Source of the DNA: Terriglobia bacterium
GTDB taxonomy: Bacteria > Acidobacteriota > Terriglobia > Terriglobales > Acidobacteriaceae
Assembly: GCA_020073525.1 (NCBI GenBank)
Contig: JAIQFA010000051.1
Coordinates: forward strand, 1-37,670
Length of the DNA: 37,670 nucleotides
Direction: 5' to 3'
Part shown: positions 1 through 7,775 of the stretch, one piece after another
How positions within the stretch are numbered: position 1 is the stretch's first letter
How the letters are laid out: each line of letters starts with the position of its first letter
The notes under the pieces: model-generated
What the model saw: only the letters and a program-made list of their open reading frames with translations
Database searches by the model: none
Told to the model about the DNA's origin: nothing
Program-made: the position numbers and the translations under genes

Positions 1-46
1 CCTCTCATTTTGCTTTTGCCGGACCGGCCCAAAAACTAAACTGCGG

Positions 47-1000
47 TCATGAATTTGCCCGAATTTCCGGTTTATCGCCCGCGCCGGCTGCGGCAGTCAC
101 CTGCATTACGCCGGCTCGTGGCCGAAACGCGGCTGAGCGTCGAGCAGTTGGTCTTGCCGCTGTCTTGATGATCTGGTTGCCGCCCACGCGGGTGATTTCG
201 CGTTCCTGCAGCACCCGCAGCAGGTCGGTTTGTGTCTTTAAACTGATATCGCCGATCTCATCGAGGAAGACCGTTCCGCCTTCCGCAATTTCGAACTTGC
301 CTTTCTTGCGGTACTGGGCGCCGGTGAACGCGCCTTTTTCATGTCCGAAGAGTTCGCTTTCCAGAAGCGTCTCGGTCAGCGCGCCGCAGTGAATAGCGAC
401 CAGCGGATGAAATCTTCGCGGGCTCGCTTGATGAATAGCGCGCGCCACCATTTCCTTCCCCGTACCGCTCTCGCCGGTGATCAGCACGGTAGCGTCGGTA
501 GGACCAACCGTCTCGATGGCGTCAAAGACCTTGCGCATGGGACCGCTCTGGCCGACAATCTCTCCGGGCCGCGCGACTTCGGCAACCGTCTCGCGCAACA
601 GGACATTCTCTTGCGTCGCCCGCTTATGTGCCAGCGCGTTCTTCACCAGGTGGGCAATCTCGTCCGGGTCCAGTGGCTTGGTGACGTAGTCATAGGCGCC
701 GTTCTTCAGCGCTGTAACGGCGGTCTCGACCGAAGCGTAGCCGGTCATGATGATGACGATCAGCTCCGGATCGATTTCGTGCATACGGCGCTGCAGTTCG
801 ATGCCATCGGTGCCGTGCATCTTGATGTCGACCAGCGCCGCATCCCAGCGTTGCTCCGCCAACTGGGTCAGTGCGTCGTTGGCGCTTTCGACGGTGGTGA
901 CTTCGTAGCCTTCTTCGCGAAACCATTTCCCCAGCGAATCGCGCACGCTCAGTTCGTCGTCCACGATCAGCAGTTTTCCATGTGTACTCACTTCACTCAC
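47..1000 (-). CDS. NtrC-type sigma-54 response regulator, C-terminally truncated
   Basis: Second half of a two-component pair. Residues 1-120 are a receiver domain with acidic pocket (VDDE) and phospho-acceptor D58 (ALVDIK), K108 in TKPL. Residues about 146-279 are the start of a sigma-54 AAA+ domain: Walker A GESGTGKE (176-183), the sigma-54 contact loop GAFTGA (223-228) and Walker [10 protein letters not shown] (243-251). Family similarity stops at about K279; residues 280-317 are an Ala/Arg-rich tail unlike any NtrC sequence, then a stop. Full-length members run about 450-480 residues, so sensor I/II, the arginine finger and the Fis-type HTH are missing. Translating the other frames of the 3' segment does not recover them. 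It starts with GTG that overlaps the kinase stop as GTGA, so translation is coupled. As it stands it could receive phosphate but should not remodel sigma-54 holoenzyme or bind DNA; a deletion or assembly junction is possible. Confidence 0.85.
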   Translation of the reverse strand: MSEVSTHGKLLIVDDELSVRDSLGKWFREEGYEVTTVESANDALTQLAEQRWDAALVDIKMHGTDGIELQRRMHEIDPELIVIIMTGYASVETAVTALKNGAYDYVTKPLDPDEIAHLVKNALAHKRATQENVLLRETVAEVARPGEIVGQSGPMRKVFDAIETVGPTDATVLITGESGTGKEMVARAIHQASPRRFHPLVAIHCGALTETLLESELFGHEKGAFTGAQYRKKGKFEIAEGGTVFLDEIGDISLKTQTDLLRVLQEREITRVGGNQIIKTAARPTARRSAAFRPRAGVMQVTAAAGAGDKPEIRANS

Positions 1001-2679
1001 CTCATCTTTTTTAATGCGGTGTTCCCGGCGCTAGCGATCGGCAGGGAAGCGGCCGGCGCTTGATTGGGCAGGCTGACAATGAAAGTTGTTCCCTTGCCCA
1101 GCTCCGATTGAACTTCGATGCGCCCGTTATGCCCCTCCACGATGCCGCGACTGATGGCCAAGCCCAGCCCGACTCCATGCCCGCTTTCTTTCGTCGTCAG
1201 AAAAGGCTCGAAGATGTGCGGCAGTACGTCGGGAGCAATGCCGGTACCGTCGTCGCGCACTTTGATCTCGATTTCAGACTCATCAACACTCAGCCCAGTC
1301 TCCAGCCAGAGATTGCCGCCTCGGGGCATAGCATCGATGGCATTGATGATCAACGCCATGAGCACTTGTTGAATCTGCGCGGGATCGCAGGGCACAAGCG
1401 GCAAGTCTTTCGCCAGCTTGGTTTGCAGTTCGACTCCACCCAGCTCCAGTTGATGTCGCACTAGAAGCAGGGAACGATCCACCACGGCATTGAGGTCGGT
1501 CAACTGCACGTTCATGGGCGCGGTTCGAGAAAGAGTCAGCAGGTTCTTGATCAGGTCGCCGCAGCGTCGGCTTTCGGAGGCGATGAGTTCCAGACATTGC
1601 ATCGCCTCCTCGCGTTTTTCATGTTCGGTTTGGCCAGACGCTACCCATTTTCGCAGCAGTTTGGCGTAGGTAAGAATCCCCGAGAGCGGATTGTTCACCT
1701 CATGCGCCACCACGGCCGCCATCTTTCCCAGGGACGCCATCTTTTCCACGTGCAGCATGTGATCGTGGGCGCTCTGCAGTTCCTTTGTCTTCTGCTCGAC
1801 GCGATCCTCGAGAGTCATTGCCCAGCGGACGATTTCTTCATTCGCCGCGCGCACCTGCAGGCTCATGCCATTGAAGGAATGAGCCAGGTCGCCCACCTCG
1901 TCGTTGGAGCGCACGTCGATCTGATAACCGAGTTCTCCCCGGGAAAGATAGTCGGTGCCGCTCTTGAGCGCCTTAATGGGCTTGCCGACCACTCGCCACA
2001 CGAACAACCAGCTGAATACCGCCACAATGAGTGTCGCCCCGGCCGTGTAATACAACATGCGGGCGCTGCTGACCTTCAGTTGCGCGTCGGTCTTTGCCAG
2101 AGAAATATCCGTGTCGAGCACTCCCAAGACTTGCTGATCGGCGGGATGTGCGTGGCATTCGGCGTTGGAGCAACTGGGTTGATTTTCGATGGGAGTGATA
2201 ATTCCCAGCACCCGGTGTCCTCCGCCATTGCGATAAATGCGAAAGCGGTCGGGGCGATTCAGACGCGCCAGTGGCTGCGATTGGGTGTGGCAGCCGTAGC
2301 AGGCCTCCGCCGTCTTGTCGAGAACATGGCTAACTTCTCGCGGATCGGTGGAGTAGGTGATGCGCCCTTCCTGGTCCAGGATGCGCACCTTGACCATGCC
2401 GGGTTGGTCCGTCATGTTTTTGATCGAATGGTAGAGTCCCTCGCGATCGTTGCGCAGCATGTAGTAGGTGGTGCTGCGGCTGATGACGTCGCTGACCCGC
2501 TCGGCACTCGCCAGCGTGGCTGCCTCCAGATCCTGGCGGTGCAGTCGGATGTTCAGGTATCCCAGAAGGGCAAAGATGACCACCATGGCCGCCAACAGAG
2601 ACCCGACCAACTTCGAGCTGATGCTGTGAGTCAGGCGTTTCCACGCCGTACTCCTGCGAATTGGTTCAGTCTCCCGCAT
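997..2679 (-). CDS. Membrane histidine kinase with CxxCH-type heme motifs in its sensor domain
   Basis: 560-residue sensor kinase. TM1 is about residues 24-44, an extracytoplasmic domain about 45-207, TM2 about 208-228, then HAMP (about 229-282), a coiled stretch, HisKA with phospho-acceptor H326 ([12 protein letters not shown]) and HATPase with N446 (NAIDA), G1 DDGTG (476-480) and G2 GVGLGLA (502-508). The sensor domain contains C127-Y-G-C130-H131, a classical heme-c attachment motif, and C170-x4-C175-H176, a looser one. A c-type heme sensor of redox state or a gas ligand is therefore likely (inference). The start ATG lies 14 bp inside the upstream HybB-like gene and the stop overlaps the regulator's GTG, so kinase, regulator and electron-transfer subunits form one transcript. 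It presumably reports on the quinone or cytochrome pool served by its neighbours. Confidence 0.93.
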   Translation of the reverse strand: MRETEPIRRSTAWKRLTHSISSKLVGSLLAAMVVIFALLGYLNIRLHRQDLEAATLASAERVSDVISRSTTYYMLRNDREGLYHSIKNMTDQPGMVKVRILDQEGRITYSTDPREVSHVLDKTAEACYGCHTQSQPLARLNRPDRFRIYRNGGGHRVLGIITPIENQPSCSNAECHAHPADQQVLGVLDTDISLAKTDAQLKVSSARMLYYTAGATLIVAVFSWLFVWRVVGKPIKALKSGTDYLSRGELGYQIDVRSNDEVGDLAHSFNGMSLQVRAANEEIVRWAMTLEDRVEQKTKELQSAHDHMLHVEKMASLGKMAAVVAHEVNNPLSGILTYAKLLRKWVASGQTEHEKREEAMQCLELIASESRRCGDLIKNLLTLSRTAPMNVQLTDLNAVVDRSLLLVRHQLELGGVELQTKLAKDLPLVPCDPAQIQQVLMALIINAIDAMPRGGNLWLETGLSVDESEIEIKVRDDGTGIAPDVLPHIFEPFLTTKESGHGVGLGLAISRGIVEGHNGRIEVQSELGKGTTFIVSLPNQAPAASLPIASAGNTALKKMR

Positions 2680-3847
2680 TGTCTAATACCGGGACAGCAA
2701 CCACGGTACCGGCTTCGGTTCGAGAACGCTGCGCGACGGCATGATTTTCTTCGGGGAAAATCGGCAGGTACTTCACCGCCACTCCGAAGAGGGCGAAGCC
2801 GGCCGCGATAATCATCAGGGTTACCGAGAACTCCGTCCATTTCGGCAGATAGTGATGTCCGACGTAAGTCTCAAAGCCAGTCAGGCTGACATTGAGGCGA
2901 TTAGTGATGAAACCGAGCACCGTAAAGATAGAGGCCAGATACAAGCCTTGAGGTGAGAGCCGGACCTTCTTGAAACTGAGCATGGTGATGGGAATCACGA
3001 ACGCCAGCGTCAGCTCGAGCCACAGAAAGTACGCTTCATAACTGGGCTTGAGGATCTGTCCCAGAATTCCGCGATGAAAGTAGTCCTCGAAGCGCAGCAG
3101 GGCATTAACCCACAGCGCTACCAGCAGGGCGCCGCCGAGTTGGACCAGAACGGGCAGTTCCAGGTGACGGCCGAAGGCTTTCGCGCTCTGCGTGGATTCG
3201 AAGATCGTCATCGCCAGACCCACCGCAACGGCCGATCCGAAAAAGAGGAAGGGCAGGGCAGGTGTGTACCAGAAGGGATGCAACTTGCTCGGCATGATCA
3301 GATAGAGCGATCCGAGCGAACTCTGGTGCAGAGTAGACAGAAGGATGCCCAGGACGATCAGCACCGGGTAGATTTTCTTGATCCATTTGATTGGAGCATG
3401 CAGGTTGAAGCGTTCGAAAACGTTGGGAAGGAACTCGAAAAAGAGCACCGTGGTGTAGGCCATCACGCACATGCCCACCTCGAACATGACCGAGTGCGGA
3501 TTCATGTAGATGAGCTGGTGCCAGATGAACCACGGGCGGCCCAGATCGAAGAGCAGTCCGACGATAAAAAGCAAGTAGCCCAGGAACGCAGTCAATACGG
3601 CCGGGCGCACAACGCTGTGCAGGCGCTCGACGTTGAACAGGTAAACCGCGCCAACGATGCAGAAGCCGCCCGCCGCCAGCATCACGCCGCACAGGCAATC
3701 GAAGCCGATCCAGAGCCCCCAGGGAAACTGGTCCGTCATGTTCGAAATCGCGCCCAAGCCATAGAAATAGCGAACAAACGTGGAGTACAGGCCCAGGGCC
3801 ATGATCACCAGGAATACGACTTTCCAGAAAGTCAGCTTGAATTTCAT
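2666..3847 (-). CDS. HybB/NrfD-family integral membrane quinone-interacting subunit
   Basis: 393 residues, close to the usual length of HybB (about 390). About ten hydrophobic segments cover most of the chain. Family signatures include FPWGLWIGFD near residue 40, DLGRPWFIWH, HQSSLGSLYLI and KLHPFWYTP, which match HybB (hydrogenase-2 cytochrome-b-like subunit) better than short NrfD. The family passes electrons between the quinone pool and a ferredoxin-like partner and carries no heme itself. The open frame extends upstream, but ATG at 3847 is preferred: it forms an exact ATGA overlap with the stop of the FeS gene, and the protein then begins directly before its first membrane span. No hydrogenase large or small subunit is in the window, so the catalytic partner is unknown; cytochrome c of the adjacent gene is a candidate. 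The stop lies 14 bp inside the kinase gene. Confidence 0.92.
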   Translation of the reverse strand: MKFKLTFWKVVFLVIMALGLYSTFVRYFYGLGAISNMTDQFPWGLWIGFDCLCGVMLAAGGFCIVGAVYLFNVERLHSVVRPAVLTAFLGYLLFIVGLLFDLGRPWFIWHQLIYMNPHSVMFEVGMCVMAYTTVLFFEFLPNVFERFNLHAPIKWIKKIYPVLIVLGILLSTLHQSSLGSLYLIMPSKLHPFWYTPALPFLFFGSAVAVGLAMTIFESTQSAKAFGRHLELPVLVQLGGALLVALWVNALLRFEDYFHRGILGQILKPSYEAYFLWLELTLAFVIPITMLSFKKVRLSPQGLYLASIFTVLGFITNRLNVSLTGFETYVGHHYLPKWTEFSVTLMIIAAGFALFGVAVKYLPIFPEENHAVAQRSRTEAGTVVAVPVLDNAGD

Positions 3848-4614
3848 CGCGCGCTCCCATTTTTCTTCTCGCCTGTTTCCACAGCGGCTACTTCTTCGCG
3901 GCGATGCGATACCCAGTAAATGCCGCCCAGCACTAAGGTCCATACCGGGATAAAGTCTGGGATTCTGTCCATCACGCGTCCGGTATATTCCGGCATCGGG
4001 GTGTCGCCAATCCTGACGGACGCTGGATACCCGTACTCTTCAGGATTCACGCTCGAAATCAGGAGAACGGCGGTCCCGCCAACCTCGTCAAGGCCGTAAA
4101 TATGAGGCACGTAATTGGAGGGATTCTGGCGGATGCGTTCCTTCGCTTCCTTGATAAGGTCGTCGCGCTCTCCGAATTTTGTGGCCCCCGTCGGGCAGAT
4201 CTCGGCGCATGCCGTCGGCTTGCCGGCAACCACGCGATCGGGACACATAATGCATTTGCGGACCCGCGGATTCAGCGACTCCCATTCATATTTGGGCTGG
4301 GCAAAGGCGCAGGCCACCATGCAATAGCGGCAGCCAATACACTTCCAGACGTCATAGACGACGGGACCTTCCGCGGTTTTGTGGAAAGCGCCAACCGGAC
4401 AGACCGAGGCGCACGCGGGATGTTCACAGTGCATGCACAGGCGGCGCATGAATTTGTCGTCCTTGGCCAGAACGACGGTGTATTTGTGTTCCGATTGCAC
4501 CGACTCGGCGGCTACTTTGTCATCGTAAGGCAGCTTGTTCTGCTGTGCGCAGGCGCCTTCGCACTGCTTGCAGCCGATGCACATCGTGGCGTCATATAGC
4601 AGGGCCTTGCTCAT
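3844..4614 (-). CDS. HybA-like four-cluster [4Fe-4S] electron-transfer protein
   Basis: 256 residues with sixteen cysteines in four clusters: C12/15/18/22 (CIGCKQCEGAC), C60/63/68/72 (CMHCEHPACASVCP), C92/95/98/102 (CIGCRYCMVAC) and C121/124/136/140 (CIMCP ... CAEICP). This is the DmsB/HybA layout for four [4Fe-4S] clusters. Near the C terminus a single hydrophobic segment (IPVWTLVLGGIYWVSH) followed by RR resembles the membrane anchor of HybA. Unlike HybA there is no N-terminal twin-arginine signal: the first cluster begins at residue 12. It is therefore either cytoplasmic-side, or exported with a partner. ATG at 4614 has AGGAG eight bases upstream. First gene of the operon with the HybB-like gene (ATGA overlap), kinase and regulator. 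Role: wire between HybB-bound quinone and an unidentified redox partner. Confidence 0.92.
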   Translation of the reverse strand: MSKALLYDATMCIGCKQCEGACAQQNKLPYDDKVAAESVQSEHKYTVVLAKDDKFMRRLCMHCEHPACASVCPVGAFHKTAEGPVVYDVWKCIGCRYCMVACAFAQPKYEWESLNPRVRKCIMCPDRVVAGKPTACAEICPTGATKFGERDDLIKEAKERIRQNPSNYVPHIYGLDEVGGTAVLLISSVNPEEYGYPASVRIGDTPMPEYTGRVMDRIPDFIPVWTLVLGGIYWVSHRREEVAAVETGEKKNGSAR

Positions 4615-4741
4615 GGAAATTGCTCCTCATCGTTCTTGAGCGGGACTTCCGTTCCATGGGAATGAAGTATGGCGTCAAAGCGTGTGCTAAAGGAACGGAT
4701 TTGAGAACCCTACAGAACGGTATTGGCGGGGCGACCGTTGA

Positions 4742-4779
4742 GAAAAAATCGAGTCCGGAAAGGTGTACACCCGGACTCG
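4742..4779 (-). terminator. Intrinsic terminator downstream of the cytochrome c gene
   Basis: On the minus strand a perfect 9-bp stem (CGAGTCCGG / CCGGACTCG, 12-nt loop, 4750-4779) is followed directly by ATTTTTTCT. It lies about 195 bp past the cytochrome c stop and about 130 bp before the HybA-like start, so the cytochrome gene and the HybA-HybB-kinase-regulator operon are probably separate transcripts. The rest of the 4615-4974 gap holds no open frame I can support; 4615-4740 should contain the operon promoter, but I could not assign -35/-10 or a -24/-12 box. Confidence 0.8.
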
Positions 4780-4974
4780 GAAGGACTGTTCTCTGTGGGA
4801 AAGCGAATAGGGGAGAGAGTCTCGGTCTGGCTACGGATCGGCCAGGTTTCCGCTCCGTTCGCTGAATTGAGCCGAGCACCCCCATACTCACCCTAACGCT
4901 TTCCACAGTCGCTGCACGGTGATCGTGACAGCGGCGATGCGCAACAAGGAACAGCCATATCTCAAGCCAACGAC

Positions 4975-5289
4975 TTACTTCTGGAGGCCGCGAACGTACG
5001 TCACAATAGCCTTCGTGTCGCCCGCCGGCAGGCTCTTCACTGTGCCCGGGTGCTTCGCCGTCTCCACAACCGCCTTGGTCAGGTCGGCATCGGACTTCTT
5101 CTTGGCATCCTCGGAAACCAGGCTCGGGATTTTCGCTGCCGGTTTGCCGGCCGCATCTGCTCCGTGGCAGGCTGCGCATTTTGTCTTGTAGAGAGCGGCT
5201 CCGTCCTCAGCCCATGACAGATTGGGAATCAGGATGAACAGGGCTACCGCGATCGTCATTACCAGCATCACCAGCTTCGTCGTCTTCAT
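4975..5289 (-). CDS. Small periplasmic cytochrome c, monoheme
   Basis: 104 residues. A signal peptide (MKTTKLVMLVMTIAVALFIL...) is cleaved near SWA-ED at about residue 27. One heme-c motif C38-A-A-C41-H42 sits in a typical class I context (ALYKTKCAACHGADAAGKP), with a C-terminal helix ending AIVTYVRGLQK. The mature chain has no methionine at all, so the usual distal Met ligand is absent; H80 (AKHPGT) occupies about the expected place and could be a ligand. ATG at 5289 is chosen over an upstream in-frame TTG at 5322 because it is followed at once by the Lys-plus-hydrophobic signal sequence and has AAGGAG 13 bases upstream. Divergent from the 5628 gene across a palindrome-rich region. Probably shuttles electrons for the adjacent HybAB-like module (inference from position). 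Confidence 0.93.
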   Translation of the reverse strand: MKTTKLVMLVMTIAVALFILIPNLSWAEDGAALYKTKCAACHGADAAGKPAAKIPSLVSEDAKKKSDADLTKAVVETAKHPGTVKSLPAGDTKAIVTYVRGLQK

Positions 5290-5472
5290 GATTACGTTTC
5301 TTCTCCTTGTGAAGTTTTGCAACGTGATGAAAATTGGCAGTTCTCCTCGCAGCCGAGCAAAATGTTGCGAAAGTAGCCACCCATACAGCCCTCAAGAAAA
5401 CCCGATGTAACAGAACTCAGCAACTCAACCGTTGCCTATTGAGAGTTTCAACGTTTGCAGGGAATAGCCGCA

Positions 5473-5576
5473 GTGATCCAGGTCACCCTGAGTCGTGACC
5501 GTGCCCCGGAGGACACGCGCTCCCAAGTAACCTAGTCCGAGAACCACAAGTCACGTCGATAAGTGACTGCGGTCAC
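5473..5576. promoter_or_regulatory. Mirrored array of six GTGA/TCAC half-sites (CRP/FNR-type operator)
   Basis: Two full sites fit GTGA-N6-TCAC exactly: 5473-5486 (spacer TCCAGG) and 5563-5576 (spacer CTGCGG). Each has a third half-site on its inner side, GTGA at 5495-5498 and TCAC at 5551-5554, 12 bp from the neighbouring half-site in both cases. The six half-sites are mirror-symmetric about 5524.5. The core matches the CRP-type consensus (TGTGA-N6-TCACA) and is close to other CRP/FNR-superfamily sites. It lies between the divergent cytochrome c and the 57-residue membrane protein/asnA genes and could control both. The remainder of 5290-5627 shows no further gene. Confidence 0.6.
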
Positions 5577-5627
5577 AGCGCGGCCGGCAGTGGCGCGGGA
5601 CAATCCTCTTGGCAGCGAGGTTTACCT

Positions 5628-5801
5628 ATGCCGATCCTCATGATGGCGCTGGTTGCGTTGTTGGTATTTGGTCTTATTGGATTTCTGCTGGCCGCCGCAG
5701 TGCTTTTGGAGCAATCCAAACGCAAACAAACGATCAAAGACGCCGCCGCAGACTCAGTGACCTCTGGCGTTGCCCCCTCTCTCAATCCCAAACTTCGATA
5801 G
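5628..5801 (+). CDS. Small single-pass membrane protein, 57 residues
   Basis: A short open frame beginning ATG-CCG-ATC and ending TAG. The product has one clear membrane span (LMMALVALLVFGLIGFLLAA, about residues 4-23), then a basic patch (EQSKRKQ) and a polar tail, so an N-out/C-in topology is likely. GCGAGG lies about eight bases before the ATG. It sits directly downstream of the mirrored operator array and 58 bp upstream of asnA on the same strand, so the two may be cotranscribed. I do not recognise a family; small membrane proteins of this form often accompany respiratory complexes, which would suit the divergent cytochrome c, but that is inference. Codon third positions are GC-rich as in neighbouring genes. 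Confidence 0.55.
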   Translation: MPILMMALVALLVFGLIGFLLAAAVLLEQSKRKQTIKDAAADSVTSGVAPSLNPKLR

Positions 5802-5859
5802 ACGACGGGACGACGGACGTCGTTAACGCAGAATCCGTCTGCAAAAAAGGAGAACTCGC

Positions 5860-7002
5860 ATGAGCACGTTGGTACTGGACAAGAAAGCCGACCTGGCTGG
5901 GCCGGGCATTGGCGATTACAAAGAACTGGAAAAAATTCTGCCGCCGGGCTATCGCTCCTTACTGACCGCCAAGGAGACGCAGAAAGCGATCTTCCAGGTG
6001 AAACGCAATATCGCGGACAACCTGTGCCGCGAACTCAACCTGATGATGGTCGAAGTTCCCCTAATCGTAGATGTGGAGAGCGGCGTCAACGATATGCTGG
6101 ATCGCGACGGATCGCGAACGCCAATTCAGTTTCATATTTCGAATGATCGCAACCTGCATCCCATCGATGCGCAGGTCGTCCAAGCCGCGACCAAGTGGAA
6201 ACGCGTCGCCCTCAAGCAATTCGATTGCAAAGTCGGTGAGGGCATTTGTACCGACATGCGCGCCGTGCGCAAGGACTATTTTCTCGATCACGACCATTCC
6301 GCCTACGTTGATCAGTGGGACTGGGAGCGCGTCATCACCGCGAAACAGCGCAACCTTGACTTCCTGAAGACAGTTGTCAGTAAAATCTGGAAAGTGATCG
6401 TCGGAGCCGAAAAGTATGCGCAAACCCTGTTCCCGCAATTGAAGGACGCTCGGTATCCGAATCTGCCGGAGGAGTTGGTCTTCTTGCACGCGGAAGAGCT
6501 ACTCGATATGTATCCCGATCTGCCGCGCAAGCAGCGCGAGACGGCGATTCTGCAAAAGTATCCTGCCGTCTTCATTGTGGGGATTGGCTGGCCGTTGAAA
6601 GACGGCTATCCGCACGAAATGCGCGCCGCCGATTACGACGATTGGGTAACCGACACGCGCGATCAGACAGGCAGGGACACACATGGCCTGAACGGCGACA
6701 TCCTGGTTTGGAACCCCGTCACCAAGCGGCGCCATGAGCTGACATCGATGGGCATCCGGGTCACGGCCGAGACCCTGAAGCAACAGCTGACGATGTCCAA
6801 GCAGTTGGACTTCATGAAACTGCCGTATCACCAGGCGATCCTGAACAACCAGATCCCGCTCTCGATCGGCGGCGGTATCGGGCAGTCACGCACTTTGATG
6901 CTGTTGCTGCGCAAAGCCCATCTCGGGGAAGTCAGCGTCACGGTATGGCCGAAGATTCTCAGGGAGATGTGCGCCGAGAAAAATATCTTCGTACTGGAGT
7001 AG
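5860..7002 (+). CDS. asnA: Aspartate-ammonia ligase (AsnA-type asparagine synthetase)
   Basis: Makes asparagine from aspartate, ammonia and ATP in the cytoplasm, through an aspartyl-AMP intermediate; the fold is that of class II aminoacyl-tRNA synthetases. Strong family blocks: AYVDQWDWERVI, YPDLPRKQRE, AVFIVGIGWPLKDGYPHEMRAADYDDW, GLNGDILVWNP, LTSMGIRV and the closing motif 3 region SIGGGIGQSRTLMLLL. At 380 residues it is longer than E. coli AsnA (330), mainly through an N-terminal extension of about 30 residues and small insertions. ATG at 5860 has AAGGAG seven bases upstream. It follows the small membrane-protein gene and lies downstream of the CRP/FNR-type array, an unexpected place for an amino-acid gene unless ammonia supply is linked to the respiratory state. 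Confidence 0.97.
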   Translation: MSTLVLDKKADLAGPGIGDYKELEKILPPGYRSLLTAKETQKAIFQVKRNIADNLCRELNLMMVEVPLIVDVESGVNDMLDRDGSRTPIQFHISNDRNLHPIDAQVVQAATKWKRVALKQFDCKVGEGICTDMRAVRKDYFLDHDHSAYVDQWDWERVITAKQRNLDFLKTVVSKIWKVIVGAEKYAQTLFPQLKDARYPNLPEELVFLHAEELLDMYPDLPRKQRETAILQKYPAVFIVGIGWPLKDGYPHEMRAADYDDWVTDTRDQTGRDTHGLNGDILVWNPVTKRRHELTSMGIRVTAETLKQQLTMSKQLDFMKLPYHQAILNNQIPLSIGGGIGQSRTLMLLLRKAHLGEVSVTVWPKILREMCAEKNIFVLE

Positions 7003-7025
7003 AGCGTTCCGTGGAAGGACCTGAC

Positions 7026-7052
7026 AGGGGGTAGTCAAGACGGCTACCCTCT
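7026..7052 (+). terminator. Possible terminator hairpin after asnA
   Basis: AGGGGGTAG (7026-7034) pairs with CTACCCTCT (7044-7052) over nine positions with one G-U pair and a 9-nt loop, 24 bp after the asnA stop. No T-run follows immediately (the nearest is TTTTTT at 7072), so intrinsic termination is only possible, not clear. Confidence 0.4.
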
Positions 7053-7159
7053 GACATTTGCGTCTCAGGAGTTTTTTGTTGAAGCGGTATTAGTGAATCG
7101 AAGGGGATTTGCTCATGCCAAGGCTGAGACCAAATTGATGTGAATTAAGTATCCTCTGT

Positions 7160-7186
7160 GTTGTCAATCACTTAACGGTTGACAAC
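7160..7186. promoter_or_regulatory. 8-bp inverted repeat GTTGTCAA-N11-TTGACAAC upstream of the 7257 gene
   Basis: Perfect arms at 7160-7167 and 7179-7186 with 11 nt between. The right arm contains a consensus -35 hexamer (TTGACA 7179-7184) and a second TTGACT lies at 7190-7195; no convincing -10 is spaced correctly from either. It could be an operator overlapping a promoter for the downstream gene about 70 bp away. Confidence 0.35.
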
Positions 7187-7256
7187 TTCTTGACTTCCCG
7201 TGCATTGCCTTTCCCTCTAATCCAGTGAAAATACGGCCGGATGCAAGGAGGACGAA

Positions 7257-7697
7257 ATGCGAACTCATGTCGGAAGCAAACGAGTGAACGGTATAAAACA
7301 AATTGCGCTGCTGTTGATCGCAGTTCTTTCTATGAATGGCAGTGGATTCTCGCTACAGACCGACCCGCCATCTCCCGCCTCACAACTGCAAACCGGAGAA
7401 GCCAAGCAAGCGGCCAATGCCAGAGCCGAGGTAAAGAAACGCGGCGTCGGGGAGCAATCGCGGGTACGAGTGAACCTGCGCGACGGGACCGAGGTCAAGG
7501 GTTACATCAGCAAGGTTGAAGAAAATGCATTCGAGGTAACGGACAAGAAAAGCGGCAAAGTTGTCGTCATTTCCTACACGGAAGTGGAAAAAGTGAAGGG
7601 CCCGGGCCTGTCCAAGGCGGCGAACATCGTCATCGGCGTGGGCGTAGCGGTTGGAGTTGTAGTGGCAGTCTTGATCGCTTTGACTCCGAGCACGTAG
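7257..7697 (+). CDS. Hypothetical secreted/membrane protein with RNA-Sm-like beta core
   Basis: 146 residues of unknown function. The N terminus has a basic region then a hydrophobic stretch (IALLLIAVLSMNGSGFSL), a likely signal peptide or anchor. Residues about 75-115 (RVRVNLRDGTEVKGYISKVE...VISYTEVEKVKG) have the strand pattern of a small LSm/SH3-like barrel. A glycine/valine-rich hydrophobic segment close to the C terminus (about residues 122-142) is a membrane span. Proteins with this LRDG-x-KGYI core plus terminal TM are common in acidobacteria but uncharacterised. ATG at 7257 has an excellent AGGAGG six bases upstream. It is followed after about 80 bp by the permease pair, but nothing shows that they work together. 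Confidence 0.8.
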   Translation: MRTHVGSKRVNGIKQIALLLIAVLSMNGSGFSLQTDPPSPASQLQTGEAKQAANARAEVKKRGVGEQSRVRVNLRDGTEVKGYISKVEENAFEVTDKKSGKVVVISYTEVEKVKGPGLSKAANIVIGVGVAVGVVVAVLIALTPST

Positions 7698-7775
7698 CGT
7701 TCTTTGCGGTAATGATCCGGGTTTCCGTGGGTTTGCTCTTTCAGAAGCGATCCCAGTCTCCTATTATGGGCAAGA

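Noticed and set aside
1597..2811. Long plus-strand open frame opposite the histidine kinase
   Set aside because: Antisense to a gene with complete kinase motifs; the product is His/Arg/Leu-rich without domains, typical of a shadow in high-GC DNA.
3074..3919. Plus-strand open frame opposite the HybB-like gene
   Set aside because: Product is highly charged, Gln/Glu/Arg-rich and domain-free; the opposite strand encodes a clear membrane protein.
4615..4740. Sigma-54 promoter for the HybA-like operon
   Set aside because: Looked for GG-N10-GC (-24/-12) on the minus strand and found no convincing match.
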